From assembly GCA_964478455.1 (NCBI GenBank), contig CAYZJD010000122.1, forward strand, positions 1 through 11,329: 11,329 nt of DNA. Reading direction: 5' to 3'. Source of the stretch: CAYZJD01 sp964478455 (lineage in GTDB: Bacteria > Acidobacteriota > Terriglobia > Bryobacterales > Bryobacteraceae). The position numbers and the translations under genes were made by a program. Shown here one piece after another: positions 1 to 6,927 of the stretch (position 1 is the first letter of the stretch; each line of letters starts with the position of its first letter). The notes under the pieces are model-generated. The model did not search any database and had not been told where the DNA came from. It saw nothing but the letters and a program-made list of their open reading frames with translations.

Positions 1-206
1 GAAAGCACGAACCGGTCGCGGTCCTCCCACCCCGGCCTCGCGGGGTCGATCCGCATCCGGCGAAAGTAGAGATACGTGATGATGTCGATAGCCGAGAACG
101 AACCACCCGCGTGCCCCGAACCGGCAAGATAGATCATCTTGAGGATGTTCGACCGGAGCCGTGCCGCCGTCGCACGGAGGCACTGGGGATCGAACGGCGT
201 GCTCAT
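1..206 (-). CDS. Transketolase, N-terminal (thiamine-diphosphate-binding) subunit, partial
   Basis: The first 68 codons of a gene that runs off the left edge. The translation starts MSTPFDPQCLRATAARL and contains GHAGGSFSAIDIITYLYF followed by DRDRFVLS. This is the conserved start of transketolase N-terminal subunits (family pattern GHPGGSLS...DILAALYF...DRFILSKGH). The family transfers a two-carbon ketol unit between sugar phosphates using ThDP; in split transketolases the pyrimidine-binding and C-terminal part is a separate gene, expected just beyond the window. The opening directly on the helix before GHxGGS, with little N-terminal extension, fits the split form, but full-length transketolase cannot be excluded because the 3' part is missing. 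The ATG lies 9 bp after the permease stop, and its AAGG ribosome-binding element (213-216) overlaps that stop, so translation is probably coupled. It is the last visible gene of the minus-strand operon. Ala replaces the usual Pro in GHPGGS. Confidence 0.85.
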   Translation of the reverse strand, partial: MSTPFDPQCLRATAARLRSNILKMIYLAGSGHAGGSFSAIDIITYLYFRRMRIDPARPGWEDRDRFVL

Positions 207-215
207 GCTCCGCCT

Positions 216-1619
216 TCAGGCTACGTACGGCCAGTCGCGCTTCTTCCGCGCCAGCACGAAATAGAGCGCCAGCCCCGTGGCCAGGGTCCCAAGCGCATAT
301 AGCATGTACTTCCAGCCCCCGGGCTGAAAGGCCGGGCTAAAGAAGACAAACAGCCAGCCCGCCAGGGCGAACAGCGCCGGCAGAGGATACAGCCACATCC
401 GGAAGGGACGCGGGACCTCCGGCCGCAGCTTGCGAAGCACCAGCAGGCCCACGATCTGCGCCGCGAACTGGGCCAGCACCCGCGCCAGGATCATCGCCGT
501 GATGATCTCGATCAGACCGAAAAAGCTGGCGCCGATGCTCAGCGCGCCAACCAGCAGCAGCGAGCGGTGCGGGAACTCGGCCTTCGGATGAAGCACGCCG
601 AACCAGCGGAAGAAGGCGCCGTCCAGGGCCGCCGCGTAAGGGATTCGCGAGTACCCAAGCATCAGCGCGAACACGGAGGCGAAGGCCGTGAACAGGATCA
701 TCACCGAGATGAGGACCGCCGCCCATTCGCCGTAACTCCGGCTCATGAACACCGAGGCCACGGCCCGGTTAGCGAGCGTGCCGGGCTCGGTCACCTCTCG
801 CCAAGGGATCACCCCGATGAAGCCGAGGCAGAGCAGCGAGTCGATGACGGCCACGCCCAGCACGGAGAGAATCACCGCGTACGGGATAGTGCGCTCGGGC
901 CGCCGCACCTCGCCGGCCAGGCAGCAGACCTGGTTGTAGCCGAGGAAGTTGTAAATGGCGAGCACCGTCGAGTTCCCCAGCCCGACCCAGAAGGCCGGGT
1001 TGATCTGGAAGGCGCCCTCGGGCAGATCGAAGGCCAGCTTCGTGTTCATCTTCAACAGCCCCGTCAGGATGACCCAGCCGGTGGTCACCAGCGCGGTGAT
1101 CCACAGAACCAGCATCAGCTTCGCCACGTCTCCGATCTTCCGGTAGAGGGAGAAGACCACCAGCGACGCAATGCCCGCGGCCATGAAGCGCATCCCCCAC
1201 GGATTCTCGCCAAGTCCCTGCCAGAGGTAGGTCAAGTACTGGACCATGCCGACCGTGCCGGAGGCTATCTCAAGGGTGCCGCTGAACAGAAACTGCCAGA
1301 CGAACAGCCACGCCATTAGCTTGCCCCAGCGCTCCGGACCGAAGCTGTCGCGCAGGAAAACGTATGACCCGCCGGAGTTGGGCAGGGACGCCCCCAGCTC
1401 GGAGGCCACCAGTCCGTCGGCCAGCGCCAGCAGCGTGCCCACAAGCCAGCCGACCAGCGCCTGTGGGCCTCCCATGGTGGCCAGGATCGGCGCGGCCGTG
1501 ATGAACGGGCCGATGCCGATCATGTTCGACATGTTGATGGAGGTGGCGTTCAGAATGCCGAGGCGGCGATGCAGTCGCGGCTGCGTTTCGTCAGCTGTAG
1601 TTCGAGCTGGTTCCGTCAT
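216..1619 (-). CDS. APC-superfamily amino acid/amine permease
   Basis: A 467-residue polytopic inner-membrane protein, the usual length for amino acid-polyamine-organocation (APC) secondary transporters with about 12 transmembrane helices. Visible family marks: the unwound TM1 stretch SNMIGIGPF (about 31-39, canonical G-S-G-I-F region); PNSGGSYVFLRDSFG (80-94), matching the P-x-x-GG-x-Y-x-x-L-R loop after TM2; NFLGYNQVCCLAGEVRRPER (224-243), matching TM6 plus the E-x-x-x-P-x-R loop; and YSRIPYAAALDGAFF (323-337), matching the TM8 sR-x-y-a-m-A-r-D-G motif. The family imports or exchanges amino acids or amines with a cation; the substrate is not readable from sequence. It lies 16 bp downstream of the Gfo/Idh/MocA gene and 9 bp upstream of the transketolase start, so it is within the minus-strand operon. 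An AGGGAG ribosome-binding sequence (1622-1627) is only 2 nt from the ATG, unusually close, but no better start is seen nearby. Confidence 0.92.
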   Translation of the reverse strand: MTEPARTTADETQPRLHRRLGILNATSINMSNMIGIGPFITAAPILATMGGPQALVGWLVGTLLALADGLVASELGASLPNSGGSYVFLRDSFGPERWGKLMAWLFVWQFLFSGTLEIASGTVGMVQYLTYLWQGLGENPWGMRFMAAGIASLVVFSLYRKIGDVAKLMLVLWITALVTTGWVILTGLLKMNTKLAFDLPEGAFQINPAFWVGLGNSTVLAIYNFLGYNQVCCLAGEVRRPERTIPYAVILSVLGVAVIDSLLCLGFIGVIPWREVTEPGTLANRAVASVFMSRSYGEWAAVLISVMILFTAFASVFALMLGYSRIPYAAALDGAFFRWFGVLHPKAEFPHRSLLLVGALSIGASFFGLIEIITAMILARVLAQFAAQIVGLLVLRKLRPEVPRPFRMWLYPLPALFALAGWLFVFFSPAFQPGGWKYMLYALGTLATGLALYFVLARKKRDWPYVA

Positions 1620-1635
1620 GGCTCCCTATTATGGA

Positions 1636-2661
1636 CTATTCGTTGATCCGGACGACCTCGCCGGTCCGCGCCGACTGGTAAGCCGAGAACACCAGCCGGA
1701 CTGTCTCGAAATTATCGGTGCCTGTGGTTTCCGCCTTCCCCCGGCCCAGCAGGTCATCCAGAATGTTCCGGTTGCAGGACACAATACTGGGAGGCTCCAC
1801 CTTGTAGTCGGGGTGCTGCCATGGGTACCGCTGCGGCGTCACCGTCTCCGAGATCGTGCCCTCCTTGGTCGTCACCCGGATTTCCGGACCGATGTCGAGC
1901 CGGATGCTCCCCTCTGCCCCCTCGATCAGGATCAGCGTTTGCGGAAACGCCTCCCGCTCCAGCAGCGACGCGAAGGAGATCTCCGACGTGCAAACGACGC
2001 CGCTCTTCATCTCCATCACCGTGGTCACTACATCCTCGCCTTTGATCTTCGGATTCACGCGCTGGATGCGGCAATAAAGCGTTTGTGCTTCCCCAAACAG
2101 GAAACGGCAAACGTCGTATTGGTGGGAGCCCTGGTCGGTGATGGCGAACTCCTCCAGTTCGGCCAGGAACGGCTGGTTGTCGAATACCGGATAGGCCGTG
2201 TTGAAAGCTGTCCGCGCGCGAAAGGGCTTGCCGATGACGCCCGAATCCAGGATCGCCTTCACTCTCCGGATCTGCGGCTGCCAGCGGTAGTTCTCATGGA
2301 CATAGTAAGGAACGCCGGCGTCCTTGCACGCCTGCACCATTCGCTTCGCCGTTTCAAAGTCCGGTGCCATCGGCTTCTGGCAGATGACCGCCTTGCCGTG
2401 CACGGCCGCCATTTCCACGAGCTTCGAGTGGCTGTCCACGTCGGTGATGATATCGGCCACCTCGAAGTCACAGTTCCGAAAGACCGCCTCAGGATCGTCA
2501 GAGTAGTGTTCGATACCCAACTGCCGCGCCCTTTCCGCCGCTTTCGCCGCCACCACGTCACACAAGACGACTATCTCCGCTTCGGGCAGTTCCCCCCAGC
2601 CGCCTATCTGGAACTGCGACCAGAAGCCGCATCCGAAAACCGCGATTCTCTTCTTGGCCAT
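1636..2661 (-). CDS. Gfo/Idh/MocA-family NAD(P)-dependent oxidoreductase
   Basis: A 341-residue protein of normal family length (330-380). An N-terminal Rossmann fold opens with RIAVFGCGFWSQ (5-16; GxGxxx dinucleotide loop), and an acidic residue (D35) ends beta-2, which usually favours NAD over NADP. CQKPM (94-98) is the family E-K-P motif with Gln in place of Glu and the catalytic Lys at 96. DQGSHQYD (176-183) is the C-terminal-domain active-site pattern D-x-G-x-H-x-x-D, with H180 the likely acid/base. The family oxidises sugar or polyol hydroxyls (inositol, glucose C3, sugar acids) or acts in 3-keto-glycoside chemistry; this member's substrate is unknown. It sits between two transporters in the minus operon: 51 bp after the DMT-type transporter and 16 bp before the APC permease. 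The start is supported by GGAGA (2672-2676), 10 nt upstream. No signal peptide, so cytoplasmic. Confidence 0.95.
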   Translation of the reverse strand: MAKKRIAVFGCGFWSQFQIGGWGELPEAEIVVLCDVVAAKAAERARQLGIEHYSDDPEAVFRNCDFEVADIITDVDSHSKLVEMAAVHGKAVICQKPMAPDFETAKRMVQACKDAGVPYYVHENYRWQPQIRRVKAILDSGVIGKPFRARTAFNTAYPVFDNQPFLAELEEFAITDQGSHQYDVCRFLFGEAQTLYCRIQRVNPKIKGEDVVTTVMEMKSGVVCTSEISFASLLEREAFPQTLILIEGAEGSIRLDIGPEIRVTTKEGTISETVTPQRYPWQHPDYKVEPPSIVSCNRNILDDLLGRGKAETTGTDNFETVRLVFSAYQSARTGEVVRINE

Positions 2662-2712
2662 GTGATTACGTTCTCCGCATATCTGGGAACTCCGTCGCCG
2701 CTCCGCCGCGCG

Positions 2713-3711
2713 CTAAAACCGCGCCGCGGTGATCAAAATCAGCGAAATCAGGTAGAAGGCGAACATCGCCGCCAGCATGGTGTTCGTCCCTCGCGGCGCG
2801 CCTTTGAACTCCTTCCAGACGAACACGCCCCAGATCGCCGCCACCACCGGAGCCGCGATGCTCAGCCCGTAGGATATAGCCGGTCCGGCGGCCTTCACCG
2901 CCATGAAAGTGAACACGTTCCCGCAGCACCAGATCATGCCGCCGAGCACTCCAGACAGGTGCTGTCTCGCGCTCCCCGCCACGTAATCAGCGGCCCTCAG
3001 CGGCTCGCCCTCGACCGGCCTACGCATGAAGAACGGGCTATAGACGAACGTGCTGAGAAAGGCCCCGAGCGAAAAGAAGACGACGGCGGTGTAATTCGTC
3101 AGCTTGCTCGCGTTCTCCGGCGTGAACTCCGTGTCAATCGAGCGCCGGACGAACAGGTAGTACGCCGCGATCATGATTCCCACCATGACCGACAGAATGA
3201 TCCCCTTGGCCGTGCCTTTCTGCCGCTGCTCGGAGATCCGCCGGTACGCAAGCATGCTCAGCAGGACTGCGGCCACGATCGTCACGGAGCCAAGCCCCAA
3301 CAGCAGCGCGTCCCCTTTCGGTTGGTCCGCGTACTGCACCCAGATCCCAAGCACCCACGCAAGGCCGCCACCAAAGGTAAAGGCGATCGCCATGCCCGCG
3401 AGGGAAATCGCCGCGACCAGCGAGAGCGTCCCCAGGTTCCAGATGCAGCCGGCAACGAGCGCCAGGGCCATGTAGGCCGGCTTGGCCTGCCGAAGGTCTT
3501 CGACGAAGGACCGTCCCGCGGTTCCCACGCTGCCGATCGTCATCGCCGCGATCAGCGACATGAGCAGAATGCCAAACGCGTAATCCCAATAGAACAGCTC
3601 GAACCGCCAGCCGCGGCCTGCCAGCACCTGCGTGTTCTGCCAGGAGCCCCACGCGATCATCGCCAGCACGCACATCAGTACAGCGATCGGATAACTCTGC
3701 ACCTCTAACAT
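2713..3711 (-). CDS. DMT-superfamily transporter, ureide-permease/GRP sugar-porter-like (10 TM)
   Basis: A 332-residue, almost entirely hydrophobic protein. Ten likely transmembrane helices can be drawn at about residues 7-25, 42-61, 79-99, 105-125, 136-156, 168-188, 205-225, 252-271, 278-298 and 309-329. This is the drug/metabolite-transporter plan of two five-helix repeats. The opening MIAWGSWQNTQ (18-28) and FELFYWDYAFGI (37-48) resemble the N-terminus of bacterial GRP-family sugar transporters and of plant ureide permeases, which carry allantoin and uracil. That resemblance is from memory of the family, not from an alignment. The substrate is therefore open: sugar, ureide or another small polar solute. 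It is the second gene of the minus operon, 58 bp after the aminotransferase. The ATG has AAAGG 9 nt upstream. The central loop 226-250 is hydrophilic and contains several Arg, as expected for a cytoplasmic loop. Confidence 0.85.
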   Translation of the reverse strand: MLEVQSYPIAVLMCVLAMIAWGSWQNTQVLAGRGWRFELFYWDYAFGILLMSLIAAMTIGSVGTAGRSFVEDLRQAKPAYMALALVAGCIWNLGTLSLVAAISLAGMAIAFTFGGGLAWVLGIWVQYADQPKGDALLLGLGSVTIVAAVLLSMLAYRRISEQRQKGTAKGIILSVMVGIMIAAYYLFVRRSIDTEFTPENASKLTNYTAVVFFSLGAFLSTFVYSPFFMRRPVEGEPLRAADYVAGSARQHLSGVLGGMIWCCGNVFTFMAVKAAGPAISYGLSIAAPVVAAIWGVFVWKEFKGAPRGTNTMLAAMFAFYLISLILITAARF

Positions 3712-3769
3712 GGACTCATGCCTTTCTTCGCGGCGATGAAGCGGAGTCTCGCCGCCGCCCGGCCATAAT

Positions 3770-4936
3770 CTAGACCCGGCCGGCCTCTTCGGCCGCGGCC
3801 GCGATGCTCGCCCCTTTCTGAAACCGGCAGCCCTGGTCCAGAAGGCACTTCTCGAGCGCGGCCAGGAACAACATGACGTTGCTGCGCGTCGAGGCGGCTC
3901 CCATCAGGCCGATACGCCACACCTTGCCTTTGAACGGGCCGAGCCCGCCCCCGATCTCGATTCCGAACTCCTCCAGCAGTTGCCCGCGCACCTTTGCGTC
4001 GTCCACTCCTTCAGGGACCGAGACCGCGTTGAGCATGGGCAACTCATGACCCGGCTGGGCAACGTAGCGTATGCCGATACCGGAGAGCCCCGCCTTCAAG
4101 ATCCGGTGATTCGCCCAATGGCGCGCCCATCGCGCCTCCAGGCCCTCTTCTCTCACAAGCTCGAGCGCCGCGAGCAGCGCGTAGTTCATGTTGATCGGCG
4201 CGGTGTGGTGGTACAGCCTCTCGGAACCCCAATACTGGCGGATCATGGTCAGGTCCAGGTACCAGCTCTGGACCTTCTTTTTGCGCTGGTCGAGCACGCG
4301 CAGCGCCGCGTCGCTCATGGTGACGGGCGCCAGACCAGGCGGGCACGACAGGCACTTCTGCGTGCCGGAATAGCAAGCGTCAATCCGCCATCCATCGACG
4401 TCCACCTCGATCCCTCCGAGGCTGGTCACGGTATCCACCAGCAGCAAGGAGCCGTGGTCATGCACGATGCGGGAGATCTCTTCGACCGGCTGGCGGACCC
4501 CGGTCGATGTTTCGGCATGGACGATGCCGACCACCTTGGCCGACCTGCTCTTCAGGGCCTGCTCGATTGCCTCCGGCTCGAACGCCCGGCCCCACTCCGT
4601 TTCAACGGTCGTCACCGCCGCCCCGCAGCGTTCGGCCACGTCGGCCATGCGCTTGCCGAAGACGCCGTTGACGCAAACCAGCATCGGATCGCCGGGCTCG
4701 ATCAGGTTCACAACGCAGGTCTCCATGCCCGCGCTGCCGGTCCCGGACATGGCCAGCGTCATCTGATTCCGGGTCTGGAACGTGTACTGGAGCAGTGTCC
4801 GGATCTCGTTCAGGATCTCCAGAAAAGCCGGGTCGAGGTGGCCGATTGTCGGCCGCGCCAGCGCTTCGAGAACTCTCGGGTCAACATCGGACGGACCCGG
4901 TCCCATCAAAATTCGCTTGAGGTTCCTGGTGTTCAC
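3770..4936 (-). CDS. Class V PLP aminotransferase, alanine/serine-glyoxylate type
   Basis: 388 residues from a GTG start, the normal size for alanine-glyoxylate, serine-pyruvate and ureidoglycine-glyoxylate aminotransferases (380-400). The mature start reads LKRILMGPGPSDVDPRVLEA, then GHLDPAF; the loop SGTGSAGMETCV contacts the PLP phosphate; VDTVTSLGG holds the Asp that pairs with the pyridine nitrogen; SGTQKCLSCPPG places the Schiff-base Lys at residue 194. The family moves an amino group from Ala, Ser or a related donor to glyoxylate or pyruvate. The open frame extends upstream to 5260, but that part overlaps the divergent dehydrogenase gene. GTG at 4936 is chosen because AAGGGA lies 5 nt upstream and the protein then opens at the family N-terminus. 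An in-frame ATG 33 nt upstream is the alternative. The C-terminus ends in a short Ala/Glu tail (AAAAEEAGRV). It is the first gene of the minus operon. Exact substrates (Ala, Ser, ureidoglycine or another amine) are unresolved. Confidence 0.93.
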   Translation of the reverse strand: MNTRNLKRILMGPGPSDVDPRVLEALARPTIGHLDPAFLEILNEIRTLLQYTFQTRNQMTLAMSGTGSAGMETCVVNLIEPGDPMLVCVNGVFGKRMADVAERCGAAVTTVETEWGRAFEPEAIEQALKSRSAKVVGIVHAETSTGVRQPVEEISRIVHDHGSLLLVDTVTSLGGIEVDVDGWRIDACYSGTQKCLSCPPGLAPVTMSDAALRVLDQRKKKVQSWYLDLTMIRQYWGSERLYHHTAPINMNYALLAALELVREEGLEARWARHWANHRILKAGLSGIGIRYVAQPGHELPMLNAVSVPEGVDDAKVRGQLLEEFGIEIGGGLGPFKGKVWRIGLMGAASTRSNVMLFLAALEKCLLDQGCRFQKGASIAAAAEEAGRV

Positions 4937-4941
4937 TCGTG

Positions 4942-4947
4942 TCCCTT
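4942..4947 (-). promoter_or_regulatory. Ribosome binding site fixing the aminotransferase GTG start
   Basis: On the minus strand this reads AAGGGA (within a longer GGGAAGGGA), 5 nt before the GTG at 4936. No comparable purine run precedes the in-frame ATG 33 nt further upstream, so this element favours the GTG. Confidence 0.6.
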
Positions 4948-4955
4948 CCCGCGGA

Positions 4956-4977
4956 CAGGTTGATATCATACAACCTG
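4956..4977. promoter_or_regulatory. Inverted repeat, candidate operator of the divergent operons
   Basis: A perfect 7-bp inverted repeat, CAGGTTG / CAACCTG, separated by 8 bp (atatcata), lies in the 126-bp gap between the divergent aminotransferase and dehydrogenase genes. On the minus strand the spacer supplies TATGAT (4965-4970), which could be the -10 element of the aminotransferase operon with a roughly 20-nt leader; the matching -35 is weak. On the plus strand TATCAT (4964-4969) is a comparable -10-like hexamer. A dyad over the -10 region of a bidirectional promoter is typical of a repressor site (GntR- or LacI-type regulators are common in such clusters), but no regulator gene is present in the window. 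The rest of 4937-5062 shows no coding potential in either operon's frame. Confidence 0.5.
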
Positions 4978-5062
4978 CCGGATCGGACCCGAAAATTGGA
5001 AACGCGGGACCCATGCCCCATCGGGCTCTCCGATATCCGGCAAACGAGCGAAGGCAGCCCCG

Positions 5063-6097
5063 ATGAAAGCACTGGTCAAGGAGAGCCCTGCGCCGGGCCT
5101 CACGCTGAAAGACATTGAGAAGCCGCGTATCGAGCGTCCGGACGACGTTCTCTTCAAGGTTGAATACTGCGCCATTTGCGTCGGTGAGACCAAGGTCTAC
5201 GACTGGAACGAATGGGCTGCCGCCGACAAGACCCTGCAACTGCCAACCGTTCTGGGCCACGAAGCTTGCGGCGTGGTTGTCGAAACCGGCGCTGAAGTGA
5301 AGGCGTTCAAGCCGGGCGACAGAATCGTCAACGATCCGCTCATTTACTGCGGGCGCTGCCGTCTATGCCGCAGCGGGGCCACCAACATGTGCGAGAACCG
5401 CGAGATCTACGGCAAGCGGCGAGGCGCATTCGCCCAGTATGCCGTGCTGCCGGAGCGCGTTATCTGTCCCCTCAGCGACAGGCTGAGCCTGGAGGAAGGT
5501 CCACTGCTTGAAAACCTCGGGATCGCCGTCCACGCCGCCGAAGCCGCGCCGCACGACCCGGGCGACTGGGCGGTCATCCTCGGCGGCGGCGGTCCCATCG
5601 GCATCCTGGCGGCGCAGACACTGGCCGCCTGGGGGGTGAACACAATCCTCACGGATCTTTCGGACGCGCGGCTGCAACTGGCCCGGGAAATCAGCGGAGC
5701 CCTGGTAGTCGATGCGAAGCGAGAAGATCCCGTGGAGCAGGTGATGCGGGAGACCAACGGCAAGGGCGCGGACTTCGTCATCGAGATGGGCGCTAACCAG
5801 GCGGTGCTCGACCAGGCTTTCCAATGCGTCCGACTCTGCGGAACGATCGTCACCATCGGCACTTTTGACGCCCCGGTCGCATTCAACCCATTCTTTTCGC
5901 TGGTGCGCCGCGAGATCCGGCTTCAAGGCGTCATGGGCCGAACGTGGGAAACCTGGCGGCGCATGAACCGGCTCATCGAGGCGGGCAAACTCAACCTCCG
6001 GCCGCTAATAAGCGCCATCCTTCCCATCGAGGAATATGCCGCCGGTTTCGAAATGGTGAAGAGCCACGAAGTCCAGAAAGTTCTCCTCAAGCCCTGA
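5063..6097 (+). CDS. Zinc-dependent medium-chain dehydrogenase, threonine-dehydrogenase-like
   Basis: A 344-residue MDR-family protein of the same length and overall plan as L-threonine 3-dehydrogenase (about 341). Catalytic-zinc ligands are Cys39, the GHE motif at 65-67, and probably Glu150. The structural-zinc lobe has four cysteines in CGRCRLCRSGATNMC (96, 99, 102, 110). The Rossmann loop is GGGGPIG (174-180), and TDLSD after the second strand suggests NAD preference. KVYDWNEW (44-51) and MGRTWETWRRM match Tdh closely. However, where E. coli Tdh has Thr40, His43 and His90 near the active site, this protein has Gly41, Lys44 and Leu93. The expected reaction is oxidation of a secondary alcohol in a polyol, amino-alcohol or sugar acid; threonine is doubtful. 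It is the first gene of the plus operon, 126 bp from the divergent aminotransferase. The start has a modest AAGG 8 nt upstream, and the reading begins MKALVKE as usual for the family. Confidence 0.94.
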   Translation: MKALVKESPAPGLTLKDIEKPRIERPDDVLFKVEYCAICVGETKVYDWNEWAAADKTLQLPTVLGHEACGVVVETGAEVKAFKPGDRIVNDPLIYCGRCRLCRSGATNMCENREIYGKRRGAFAQYAVLPERVICPLSDRLSLEEGPLLENLGIAVHAAEAAPHDPGDWAVILGGGGPIGILAAQTLAAWGVNTILTDLSDARLQLAREISGALVVDAKREDPVEQVMRETNGKGADFVIEMGANQAVLDQAFQCVRLCGTIVTIGTFDAPVAFNPFFSLVRREIRLQGVMGRTWETWRRMNRLIEAGKLNLRPLISAILPIEEYAAGFEMVKSHEVQKVLLKP

Positions 6098-6103
6098 TAT
6101 CTT

Positions 6104-6109
6104 AGGGAG
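6104..6109 (+). promoter_or_regulatory. Ribosome binding site of the TIM-barrel gene
   Basis: AGGGAG, 6 nt before the ATG at 6116, within the 18-bp gap after the dehydrogenase stop. It supports this start and independent reinitiation within the operon. Confidence 0.65.
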
Positions 6110-6115
6110 CCACGC

Positions 6116-6925
6116 ATGCGTCTCGGAATCAATACTTACACCTACATGTGGTCCATCGGATTCGAGGGGGCCCGGCCGAAAACGCCGATGACCGCGATCG
6201 GCCTGCTGGAGCAGGCTTGCCGGCTCGGGGTGAAGGTCGTGCAGGTCGGACCCAACCTGCCCCTCGACCAGCTCAGTGAGCCAGAACTCGACGCTTTTTG
6301 CCGCTCCGCCCGGGAACGGGGGATCGAACTGGAGCTGGGCACGCGCGGGCTGGAATTCGATCATCTCGTCCAGCAGGTGGCCTTATGCAAGCGCATCGGC
6401 GCCGGCCTTCTCCGCACCATTCCGGAGATCGGAGGCGAAACACCTCCAATCCCGGACATTGGTGGCCACCTCCGGGCAGTCCTTCCAATTCTCGAGCGCG
6501 AAGGAGTGCGGCTCGCCATGGAAAACGGCAAGATACCGGCCCGGGACCTGGCCTGCATCCTCGATGAGACCGGCAGTCCCCTGTTGGGCATTGTGCTCGA
6601 CACGGCCAACTCCCTGGCCATTCCCGAAGGTTGGAAACACGTCACCGAGATTCTGGCGCCTTACACCATGTGCCTCCACCTCAAGGAGTTCATTGTCAAG
6701 CGCGTCTGGCACATGATGGGTTTCACCTGCGAGGGACGCCCCGCAGGTCAGGGCCAGTTGGACATCCCGTGGCTGCTGGAGGCATGCCGCAAGTCCAGGC
6801 ACGACTATAACGTCATCATCGAACTGTGGCCTCCGGAGCAGAAGACGCTCGATGAGACCATCGCGCTCGAGCACGCCTGGGCCGTCGAGAGCGTGGCCTT
6901 TCTGCGGCGGTACATTCCGGATTGA
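6116..6925 (+). CDS. Sugar phosphate isomerase/epimerase-like TIM-barrel protein (DTE/IolE type)
   Basis: A 269-residue xylose-isomerase-like TIM barrel (AP endonuclease family 2 fold). The complete divalent-metal ligand set of D-tagatose 3-epimerase, ketose epimerases and IolE is present: Glu136 in AMENGK, Asp162 in VLDTANS, His188 in LHLKEF and Glu236 in IIELWP. Lys190 follows the His. The loop GQGQLD (211-216) matches the G-x-G-x-x-D substrate loop. The family epimerises or isomerises ketoses, dehydrates keto-inositols, or cleaves 3-keto-glycosides through metal-bound enediolate chemistry; the family does not fix the substrate. No signal peptide, so cytoplasmic. The opening MRLGINTYTYMWS is the expected first strand. 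It is 18 bp downstream of the dehydrogenase, and its stop codon lies 2 nt before the next ATG, so all three plus-strand genes are probably one transcript. Pairing with a Gfo/Idh/MocA enzyme across the divergent promoter is typical of inositol and C-glycoside/3-keto-sugar pathways. Confidence 0.92.
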   Translation: MRLGINTYTYMWSIGFEGARPKTPMTAIGLLEQACRLGVKVVQVGPNLPLDQLSEPELDAFCRSARERGIELELGTRGLEFDHLVQQVALCKRIGAGLLRTIPEIGGETPPIPDIGGHLRAVLPILEREGVRLAMENGKIPARDLACILDETGSPLLGIVLDTANSLAIPEGWKHVTEILAPYTMCLHLKEFIVKRVWHMMGFTCEGRPAGQGQLDIPWLLEACRKSRHDYNVIIELWPPEQKTLDETIALEHAWAVESVAFLRRYIPD

Positions 6926-6927
6926 TC

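Noticed and set aside
1246..3708. A long plus-strand open frame of about 820 codons antisense to three minus-strand genes.
   Set aside because: Its translation is rich in Arg, His, Pro and Gln and has no domain motif. It lies opposite well-recognised family proteins, so it is a high-GC shadow frame.
4937..5260. An N-terminal extension of the aminotransferase frame across the divergent promoter and into the dehydrogenase gene.
   Set aside because: It would overlap the well-supported dehydrogenase start. The family N-terminus begins right after the GTG at 4936, which has its own ribosome-binding sequence.
1617..6118. The same 10-mer TAGGGAGCCA at the ribosome-binding sites of the APC permease (minus) and the TIM-barrel gene (plus), suggesting a shared leader motif.
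   Set aside because: It is mostly Shine-Dalgarno sequence, is placed at different distances from the two starts, and has no further flanking similarity. Chance plus ribosome-binding constraint explains it.
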